Positions 6,651-12,067 of a DNA stretch of 12,067 bases are shown here, piece after piece. Origin of the DNA: Betaproteobacteria bacterium (lineage in GTDB: Bacteria; Pseudomonadota; Gammaproteobacteria; Burkholderiales; SG8-39); the NCBI GenBank assembly GCA_005882235.1, contig VBCT01000021.1, forward strand, positions 1-12,067, read 5' to 3'. Every line of letters begins with the position of its first letter. Position 1 is the first letter of the stretch. A program made the position numbers and the translations under genes. Below the pieces are notes generated by a model. That model saw nothing but the letters and a program-made list of their open reading frames with translations, made no database searches and was not told the origin of the DNA.

Positions 6651-8948
6651 CTAGGCGCGGCCTTTGGCACGCAAGATCGCGTGCCAGACTCGATCCGGCG
6701 TATAGGGAAAATCCAGGTGATGGATACCGAGCGGCCGCAGCGCGTCGATCACCGCGTTCGCGACGGTCGGCACGGCGCCGGTCGTGCCCGCTTCGCCCGC
6801 GCCTTTCACGCCGAGTGGATTGCCGGGCGAAGGTATCGAGCGGTCGTGAAGTCGCATCTCGGGCATGCCGTCGGCCCGCGGCATCTCGTAGTCCATGAAG
6901 GTGCCGGTGAGAAGCTGGCCCGAGGCCGGGTCGTAGATCGCATGCTCGCCCATGGCTTGCCCGATTCCCTGCGCGATGCCGCCGTGCAGCTGGCCGTCGA
7001 GCAGGACGTGATTGATGACGCGGCCGCAATCGTCCACCGCGGTGTAGCGCAGAATTTCGACGACGCCCGTCTCGGGGTCGATCTCGACCTCGGCCACGTG
7101 TGCGCCGCTGGGAAAAGAGCGCGGCAGCGGGATCTCGCCGCCCGAGTCGAGGGCGCTCCCGTATTTCTTCGCGAGGTCCTGCATCCCGATCGAGACGTCG
7201 GTTCCTTTCACGCGGTAGCGGCCTTTCGCGAATTCGAGATCGTTCGGCGCGACTTCCAGGTCCTTTGCGGCGAGCTCGGTGCCTTTGCGAACCACCTCGC
7301 GCGCCGCGACCACGAGCGCTCCGCCGTGCGCCATCATCGAGCGCGAGCCGATGGTGCCTTCACCGACGAGGCGCGGCCCATCGGGATCGCTTGCCCGCAG
7401 CGTGATATTTTCAGGATCCATGCCGAGCGCTTCGCCCACCACCTCCGGGTACACCGTCTCGTGCCCCTGCCCCGAAGGCCCTGCGAGCACGTACAGGACG
7501 GCGTTGCCGGATTCGCCGAACCTGATCATCGCCTCTTCCTTCGGCGCCCCGCCCGCGCCCGCGGGCTCGATGAATACCCCGCAGCCGATGCCGCGCAGCT
7601 TCCCGCGCGTCGTCGACTCCGCGCGGCGCGCGTCGAAGGTGTTCCATTCGGCCTGTTTCACCGCTTCATCCACCAGCCCGTGCGGGTCGCCGCTGTCGTA
7701 GACCGAGTGCGGGTGCGGCGTCTTGTAGGGGAAAGCGTCCTTCGGGATGAAATTGCGCCGGCGCAGCTCCAGGCGGTCGATCTTCATCTCGCGGGCGGCC
7801 TCCTCCACCAAGCGCTCGGCGAGATAGCAGACGTTGGGCCGGCCCGCGCCGCGGTAAGCGGTGGTGGGCGTCGTGTTGGTCAGCGCCAGGCGATGCCGGC
7901 CGTACATGACCGGGATGCGATAGAGATTGATCGCATGAAGGCCGGGAGGCAGCGTGTTGATGAGCGGGCCGGGAGTGGAGAGGTAGGCGCCCGTATTCAC
8001 GATCCAGTTGATCCGGATCGCGAGGAAACGCCCTTCCTTGTCGAGCGCGAGCTCACCGGTCAACTTTGCCGCGCGTCCGTGATAGTCGGAAAGGAAGGTT
8101 TCCGAGCGTGAGGAGGTCCACTTCACGGGTCTCCCGAGCGCCTTTGCCGCAAGCATGCTGACGCAGTATTCCGCGTAGGCATCCGAGCGGATCCCGAACC
8201 CGCCGCCCACGTCCTGGGCGTGGACCATGATTCTCTCCGCGGGAATTCCGGTGATGCCGCTCGCGCTTCCCCGCATGAGCGAAAGGCCCTGCGAGCTGAC
8301 GTACAGGTCGTACTTGTCGGACGCCGCGTCGTATGCGGCGAGACAGGCCTTGGGCTCCATTGGGTTGCCGACCATGCGCTTGCTGTCCAGGGTGATGCGC
8401 GTGACGTGCGCGGCCTGCGCAAAGGCCGAGTCGGTTCCCGCCTCGTCGCCGTACTCGTAGTCGAAGCAGAGATTGCCGGGTATCTCCGGGTAGAGCTGCT
8501 CGGCGCCCGGCGCGAGCGCGGCTTCCGCGTCGACTACCGCGGGCAGATCGCGGTACTCGACCCCGATTTTCTCGGCCGCATCCTGTGCGGCGAGCGCCGT
8601 CTTCGCCACCACGAGCGCGACCTCCTGGCCGACGAAGCGTACGCGTCCGTTGGCGAGCCCGTCGCGGTGCGGAACCTTGATGGTCGCGCCGCCGCGGCCC
8701 GGGTAGCGCGCGAGCTGCGGCGTGGATTTGAAGCCGGCCCTGGCCGTATCGGCGCCCGTGAACACCGCGACCACGCCCGGCGTCGCCCGCGCGGGCGACA
8801 TGTCGAGGGAGACGATTTCCGCATGCGCCCGGTCGGAGCGCAGGAACGAGCCGTGAAGCTGTCCCGGAAGATTCCAGTCGGACGTATATTTGCCCTGCCC
8901 CGTGACCAGCCTCAGATCCTCGCGCCGGCCCTTGAAACCCGCACTCAT
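6651..8948 (-). CDS. CoxL/xanthine dehydrogenase-family molybdopterin-binding large subunit
   Basis: Large catalytic subunit (765 residues) of a molybdenum hydroxylase of the xanthine oxidase/CO dehydrogenase family, which inserts an oxygen from water into an aldehyde or N-heterocycle. Seen are the N-terminal RREDLRLVTGQGKYTSDWNLPG, the molybdopterin loop DVGGGFG (246-252), the active-site loop AYRGAGR (364-370), GQGHET (493-498), and GVKGAGEAGTTGA with the catalytic Glu719. The loop is AYRGAGR, not the Cys-containing form of true CO dehydrogenase, so CO is not the expected substrate. A strong ribosome binding site fixes the ATG at 8948. Normally a 2Fe-2S and an FAD subunit gene are adjacent; neither is here. 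It converges on the hydrolase gene, with only 5 bases between stops. Substrate unknown; N-heterocycle or aldehyde relatives (isoquinoline, quinoline, nicotinate) are possibilities. Confidence 0.93.
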   Translation of the reverse strand: MSAGFKGRREDLRLVTGQGKYTSDWNLPGQLHGSFLRSDRAHAEIVSLDMSPARATPGVVAVFTGADTARAGFKSTPQLARYPGRGGATIKVPHRDGLANGRVRFVGQEVALVVAKTALAAQDAAEKIGVEYRDLPAVVDAEAALAPGAEQLYPEIPGNLCFDYEYGDEAGTDSAFAQAAHVTRITLDSKRMVGNPMEPKACLAAYDAASDKYDLYVSSQGLSLMRGSASGITGIPAERIMVHAQDVGGGFGIRSDAYAEYCVSMLAAKALGRPVKWTSSRSETFLSDYHGRAAKLTGELALDKEGRFLAIRINWIVNTGAYLSTPGPLINTLPPGLHAINLYRIPVMYGRHRLALTNTTPTTAYRGAGRPNVCYLAERLVEEAAREMKIDRLELRRRNFIPKDAFPYKTPHPHSVYDSGDPHGLVDEAVKQAEWNTFDARRAESTTRGKLRGIGCGVFIEPAGAGGAPKEEAMIRFGESGNAVLYVLAGPSGQGHETVYPEVVGEALGMDPENITLRASDPDGPRLVGEGTIGSRSMMAHGGALVVAAREVVRKGTELAAKDLEVAPNDLEFAKGRYRVKGTDVSIGMQDLAKKYGSALDSGGEIPLPRSFPSGAHVAEVEIDPETGVVEILRYTAVDDCGRVINHVLLDGQLHGGIAQGIGQAMGEHAIYDPASGQLLTGTFMDYEMPRADGMPEMRLHDRSIPSPGNPLGVKGAGEAGTTGAVPTVANAVIDALRPLGIHHLDFPYTPDRVWHAILRAKGRA

Positions 8949-8955
8949 CGGTCTG

Positions 8956-8960
8956 CCTCC
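8956..8960 (-). promoter_or_regulatory. Ribosome binding site for the molybdenum hydroxylase gene
   Basis: A perfect GGAGG on the minus strand ends 7 bases before the ATG at 8948. It decides the start: the open frame runs to 9011, but those extra residues lack homology-like features and lie before the ribosome binding site. Confidence 0.8.
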
Positions 8961-8988
8961 GGATTGATTCGAAAATGCGCCCAAGAGC

Positions 8989-9007
8989 CGCGGGGCAGTG
9001 ACCCGCG
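8989..9007 (-). other. Small GC-rich hairpin in the gap between the diguanylate cyclase and Mo-hydroxylase genes
   Basis: In the 82-base gap, CGCGGG and CCCGCG form 6-base arms around a 7-base loop. It lies after the GGDEF stop on the transcribed strand but has no following T-run, so it is not a standard intrinsic terminator. It could attenuate read-through or be chance in GC-rich DNA. Confidence 0.25.
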
Positions 9008-9030
9008 ACATCGATCTCAGGGATCCGAAC

Positions 9031-10089
9031 CTAGACTGTCAAGCGACTTTGACTGGCGAAACTACGCGCAACGTTCGGCGTGCACATGGTCACCCGGTTT
9101 CGCCCGGCTGCCTTGGCCTTGTAGAGCGCCACGTCCGCGGCGCGCAACACGGCCTGTCCCGTATCGCCGTAGGCGGGAAAGCTGGCAAGTCCTATCGAGA
9201 CGGTCAGCCTGAGCATTCCCTCCCCCGCTGAGATATGCGCCCGCTCGATGGTCTTGCGTACAGCCTCCGCACGCGAGCGCAACGCCGTTTTCCCTGCCCC
9301 GGGAAGAATGATGACGAATTCCTCTCCGCCGGCACGACAGGCGATGTCTTCCTCGCGCACGCAGGACGCCAATTCGTCCGCGATCCCTCTCAAGGCGCGG
9401 TCGCCCACCTCGTGGCCCAGAGTGTCGTTGACCCGCTTGAAATGGTCCACGTCGATCGCCATGACCCCGACCGTTCCTCCGATGCGCCGCGCGCGCAGCA
9501 CTTCGCGGTGCAGGCCTTCCTCGAGCTGGCGGCGGTTGTACAGGCCGGTGAGCGGATCGCGCATCGCCTGCAAATTCAGCTCAAGCTGGCACATCACCTG
9601 CCGTCCGAGGATGCGCAGTATGTCGAGCTGTTTCGGCTGCAGCTGCCTGGGGACGAAATCGATCACGCACAGCGTCCCCAGCCTGTAGTCATGCGGGCTG
9701 ATGAGAGGCGCCCCGGCGTAGAAGCGCACGCGCGGTGATTCGACCACCAGCGGGTGCCTTGCGAACCGCGCATCCTCGTTTGCGTCGGGCACGACGAAGA
9801 GGTCGCGCTGGCGAATGGCATGGCCGCAGAAAAAATCCGGGTACGGCACCTCGCGAAGGTCGAGGCCATGCGCCGATTTGAAGAACAGGCGGTTGGTGTC
9901 CACCAGGCTCACCAGCGATACCGGCGTTTCGCAGATGGTCGACGCGAGGCAAGTCAGATCGTCGAAGCGGGCCTCTCGGCCGGTCTCGAGCACGCAGTAG
10001 CTGCGCAGGGCCGAAAGGCGCGCGCTTTCCTCCGAGCCGGAAGTAAGGCGGCGCGGCTGCGCCACGGCGCGTGGACGTTCGACCTTCAA
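9031..10089 (-). CDS. GAF-GGDEF diguanylate cyclase
   Basis: A 352-residue soluble signalling protein. Residues 20-170 form a GAF-like sensor of the type common in proteobacterial cyclases (ESARLSALRSYCVLETGREARFDDL is cut here as positions 21-45; then SLVDTNRLFFKS, FCGHAI, FYAGAPLISP, LGTLCVIDF). The GGDEF domain follows: DPLTGLYNRR (178-187), AIDVDHFKRVNDTLGHEVGD (211-230), and active-site GGEEF (254-258). The product-inhibition I-site RxxD (REED, 245-248) stands exactly five residues before GGEEF. The protein should make c-di-GMP from two GTP with feedback control. No transmembrane segment or secretion signal is seen. The farthest start is TTG at 10089; GTG at 10065 is an alternative, and neither has a clear ribosome binding site. 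Its link to the surrounding catabolic genes is unknown. Confidence 0.92.
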   Translation of the reverse strand: MKVERPRAVAQPRRLTSGSEESARLSALRSYCVLETGREARFDDLTCLASTICETPVSLVSLVDTNRLFFKSAHGLDLREVPYPDFFCGHAIRQRDLFVVPDANEDARFARHPLVVESPRVRFYAGAPLISPHDYRLGTLCVIDFVPRQLQPKQLDILRILGRQVMCQLELNLQAMRDPLTGLYNRRQLEEGLHREVLRARRIGGTVGVMAIDVDHFKRVNDTLGHEVGDRALRGIADELASCVREEDIACRAGGEEFVIILPGAGKTALRSRAEAVRKTIERAHISAGEGMLRLTVSIGLASFPAYGDTGQAVLRAADVALYKAKAAGRNRVTMCTPNVARSFASQSRLTV

Positions 10090-10190
10090 CCGAGATTCGA
10101 TTCTCGTGATCCCCCTGGGTGCGTAAACTTACTACGTGCGAGGCGCCGGGTAAAGGCGCGCGGCGACGCTCGAGCACGCCGTGAAAACAG

Positions 10191-10220
10191 ATAATGTGCT
10201 TCCTGAAACCCTTCCGGTAA
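10191..10220 (-). promoter_or_regulatory. Possible promoter for the diguanylate cyclase gene
   Basis: The 172 bases between the second MetE-like gene and the GGDEF gene hold an AT-richer patch. On the minus strand TTACCG (10215-10220) and CATTAT (10191-10196) are spaced by 18 bases, matching the sigma-70 boxes at 3 and 4 of 6 positions. Transcription would start near 10184, leaving a leader of about 95 bases. This is a weak motif-only call. Confidence 0.25.
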
Positions 10221-10242
10221 CATGTTGCGGCCTAAGAGCCTT

Positions 10243-10257
10243 TCGAATCCCATTCGA
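10243..10257 (-). other. Short hairpin just after the second MetE-like gene
   Basis: TCGAAT and ATTCGA are perfect 6-base arms around a 3-base loop, starting about 5 bases after the stop of the MetE-like gene on the minus strand. It has no T-run behind it, so a terminator role is only possible, not shown. Apart from this and the possible promoter, the rest of the gap down to 10090 shows no gene I can support. Confidence 0.25.
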
Positions 10258-10261
10258 GTCC

Positions 10262-11413
10262 TCAGCGCGCGGTTCCCCACACCTCGGTCGCGACCTCGAC
10301 TACCCGCTCGAGTTTGCGCCGCTGCACTTCCTCCGAGATTGGGTTCCCCCGGAATGTGCTCGCGAAGCCGCACTGGGGGCTGAGGCACAGATTCTCCAGC
10401 GGAACGAATTTCGCCGCTGCTTCGATGCGCCGCTTCAGTGCGTCTTTCGATTCGAGCGCCGGCACCTTGGTGCTTACCAGCCCGAGCACGATTCTTTTGC
10501 GCGAGTGCTTCGGGAAGAAACGCAGCGGCTCGAAGCCGCCCGAGCGCTCGTCGTCGTATTCGAGGAAGTACGCATCTACGTCGACCTGGTTGAGCAGGAC
10601 CTCGGCGACGGGCTCGTAGCCGCCCTGCGCCGCCCATTGGCCCATGGAATTGCCCCGGCACAGATGGATCGCGGCCACCATCCCGGCGGGGCGTTCCGCG
10701 ATGGCCGAATTGATCAGATTCGCGAAGCGCTCGGGCATTTCGTCCGGCTCGTATCCGTCCCGTCGAAAGGACTCGGCGAGCTTCGGGTCGCAGAGGAAGG
10801 CGAAGTTCGTGTCGTCGAGCTGCACATAGCGGCAACCGGCGTCGCCGAGCTGCTTGAGCTCTTCCCGGTAGACCTCGGCGATGTCGGCGTAGAACTCCTG
10901 CAGGTCCGGGTACGCCTCGTAGCTCACTGCCGCGCGGCCGCCGCGCAGCAGCATGGTGGGCGACGGAATCGCCTGCTTGGCGGTGCGCTTGGTGTTCGCT
11001 TTCACGAACATGAAGTTCTCGACCTCGATCGGCTGCCCGTGGCGCAGCTTGCCGACGATCGTGAAAGCGCGCGGCGCAAAGGGCTTGCCGGTCACGGTGC
11101 GCTCCTCGTCCTGGCCGCTCACCGTGCCCTCGATGGCGAGCCGCCCGGCGGCCCTCGCCCCGCCGAGCTTCTCTATAAAATCGGCGTGAAACGAGCTGCG
11201 CCGGTACTCGCCGTCGGTGATCGCATGGAGCCCCACGGATTCCTGAAACCGGATGACATCGCGGATGCAGCGGTTCTGCAGCTCGTGAAGGGCCGCCGCG
11301 CCGACCAGTCCCTGCAGGGCCTTTTCGTGAGCCGCGCGCAGCTCCGGCACGCGCAGCAGGCTCCCGACCTGGTCCGCGCGGAAAGGCGGCTCGGCGGTCT
11401 GCGTCACCCCCAT
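10262..11413 (-). CDS. MetE-like zinc methyltransferase, YxjG/YxjH-like (second copy)
   Basis: A 383-residue single-domain member of the cobalamin-independent methionine synthase superfamily, resembling the Bacillus YxjG/YxjH group. Family features are FRADQVGSLLRVPEL near the N-terminus, HAITDGEYRRSSF (63-75), CRYVQLDDTNFAFLCD (194-209), and a complete zinc site: His250 and Cys252 in AIHLCRGN, Glu285 in YFLEYDDERSG, Cys348 in LSPQCGFAST. LGLVSTKVPALESKD is also typical. It should activate a thiol nucleophile; the methyl or alkyl donor is unknown because the folate-binding N-terminal half of MetE is absent. The ATG at 11413 overlaps the end of the upstream dioxygenase gene by 10 bases, so they are probably co-translated. 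It is clearly different in sequence and length from the MetE-like protein at 4830-5852, so this is not a recent duplication. Confidence 0.88.
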   Translation of the reverse strand: MGVTQTAEPPFRADQVGSLLRVPELRAAHEKALQGLVGAAALHELQNRCIRDVIRFQESVGLHAITDGEYRRSSFHADFIEKLGGARAAGRLAIEGTVSGQDEERTVTGKPFAPRAFTIVGKLRHGQPIEVENFMFVKANTKRTAKQAIPSPTMLLRGGRAAVSYEAYPDLQEFYADIAEVYREELKQLGDAGCRYVQLDDTNFAFLCDPKLAESFRRDGYEPDEMPERFANLINSAIAERPAGMVAAIHLCRGNSMGQWAAQGGYEPVAEVLLNQVDVDAYFLEYDDERSGGFEPLRFFPKHSRKRIVLGLVSTKVPALESKDALKRRIEAAAKFVPLENLCLSPQCGFASTFRGNPISEEVQRRKLERVVEVATEVWGTAR

Positions 11414-12067
11414 CTGGAGAAGGCGAGCCCGATGCCGGTTCCTGCCGGCGTGCGATACGACGGCGTGTAGGAAATCCAGCTCAAGTCGAGGTCCGCGGCG
11501 GCGCTCGCCACGACGATCCAGTTGCGTATCTCCGAGCTCCCCGCCTTCAGCCGGCGAGGATCGAGGCCTGCGAGGAAATCCAGATCCTTCCTCCGCAATG
11601 CCTCGATGATCGCGCGGTCCAGATCCTCCTCGACGACGAAATGGCTCAGGCCTCCGGAGGCGACCAGGCCGACGCGTAGCTCCTCGGGATAGGTCTCGAT
11701 CAGCTCCTTCAGCGATTTGCCGAGCCGTACGCAGCGTCTCGGCAGAGGCGGGTTGGGCGGATTGTAGGTATTCAGGAAAATCGGAACGACGGGCAGCATC
11801 CGCGCGCCGCTGTCCTTCAAGTACCAGCGGTGCACGAAGGAATAGGCGTGACCCTCGTGCTGGTCGCCGGCTAGCCCCGCGACCGCCGCGACGTCGAATT
11901 CGCGCTCGATCAGGCCCTCGATGAGCGCGAGCGCAAGAGGCCGGTGGCAGGGATAGTCGACGTCCCCGTCGTCTTCGAAGCGGCGCATCTGCGCGCGGTT
12001 GTACCACTCTTCCGGCCAGCTGAACCGCTTGGCGCTGGCCCGGCCGGCATTGCGGATGCTCTCGCCG
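11404..12067 (-). CDS. LigB-type class III extradiol dioxygenase (second copy, N-terminus outside window)
   Basis: The C-terminal 220 residues of a LigB-family ring-cleavage dioxygenase; the frame stays open to the right edge, so the start and the N-terminal iron ligands (the usual His near residue 12 and about 60) are not visible. The visible part keeps the catalytic histidine in ASGGLSH, the third iron ligand glutamate in SSEIRNWIV, and EGHAYSFVHRW where LigB relatives have their substrate-side histidine. The C-terminus (GTGIGLAFSRW) resembles that of the first copy (VGCGFASW). There are apparent insertions and low overall similarity to the copy at 3987-4823, so they are distinct subfamilies. 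An in-frame ATG at 11988 is internal because family-like sequence continues upstream. Its ring substrate is unknown. Confidence 0.85.
   Translation of the reverse strand, partial: GESIRNAGRASAKRFSWPEEWYNRAQMRRFEDDGDVDYPCHRPLALALIEGLIEREFDVAAVAGLAGDQHEGHAYSFVHRWYLKDSGARMLPVVPIFLNTYNPPNPPLPRRCVRLGKSLKELIETYPEELRVGLVASGGLSHFVVEEDLDRAIIEALRRKDLDFLAGLDPRRLKAGSSEIRNWIVVASAAADLDLSWISYTPSYRTPAGTGIGLAFSRWG

Noticed and set aside
5991..8111. 706-codon open frame on the plus strand across the hydrolase and the molybdenum hydroxylase
   Set aside because: It spans the shifted frame of one real gene and the antisense of another and has no domain signal; GC-rich codon bias explains the lack of stops.
6651..8948. 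True aerobic CO dehydrogenase (CoxL form I)
   Set aside because: The active-site loop is AYRGAGR rather than the Cys-containing CO dehydrogenase form, and there are no CoxM or CoxS genes beside it.
10238..10262. tRNA T-arm-like TTCGAATCC
   Set aside because: The flanking bases do not form a T-stem, and no anticodon or acceptor arm can be drawn around it. It is better explained as a short inverted repeat.
10181..11470. 429-codon open frame on the plus strand opposite the second MetE-like gene
   Set aside because: It is a shadow of a gene with an intact zinc site on the other strand; no family motif was seen in it.
1..12067. Mobile elements, CRISPR arrays, phage genes or defence systems
   Set aside because: I found no transposase or integrase motifs, no spaced direct repeats, and no defence-type domains on either strand; all long frames with domain signals are metabolic, transport or signalling genes.

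Overview
The window is a GC-rich, gene-dense stretch of bacterial chromosome (or assembled contig) with short intergenic gaps and many 4-10 base gene overlaps. Gene content (Liv-type ABC importer, LigAB-type ring-cleavage dioxygenases, a CoxL-like molybdenum hydroxylase, protein-isoaspartate methyltransferase, GAF-GGDEF protein) suggests a proteobacterium, probably a betaproteobacterium of Burkholderiales type with aromatic-degrading capacity. The taxon is inferred from gene content, not measured. There are no rRNA or tRNA genes, CRISPR arrays, insertion sequences or integrases.

Layout, left to right. (1) 1-2925, plus strand: the 3' part of a branched-chain-amino-acid-type (HAAT family) ABC importer in the order LivH (cut by the window edge), LivM, LivG, LivF, all overlapping by 4-8 bases. 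(2) 2946-3650, plus: pcm. (3) 3713-6645, plus: an apparent operon of a LigA-type small subunit, a LigB-type class III extradiol dioxygenase, a short (340 aa) MetE-like zinc methyltransferase and an alpha/beta hydrolase. (4) 6651-8948, minus: a large CoxL/XdhB-type molybdopterin subunit with no iron-sulfur or FAD subunit beside it. (5) 9031-10089, minus: a GAF-GGDEF diguanylate cyclase. (6) 10262-12067, minus: a second MetE-like protein (383 aa, YxjG/YxjH-like) overlapped by a second LigB-type dioxygenase that runs off the right edge.

The most striking point is that a LigB-type dioxygenase directly precedes a MetE-like zinc methyltransferase twice, on opposite strands and in divergent versions. 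In the first pair the two genes share one reading frame, separated by one TAG and two codons, so the second gene must start at TTG (or ATT). Both MetE-like proteins keep the His/Cys/Glu/Cys zinc site but lack the N-terminal half of classical MetE. A coherent but unproven reading is a catabolic island for an aromatic compound: uptake by the Liv-type importer, hydroxylation by the molybdenum enzyme, ring opening by the LigB enzymes, ester or C-C bond hydrolysis by the alpha/beta hydrolase, and a methyl or alkyl group moved to a thiol by the MetE-like proteins.
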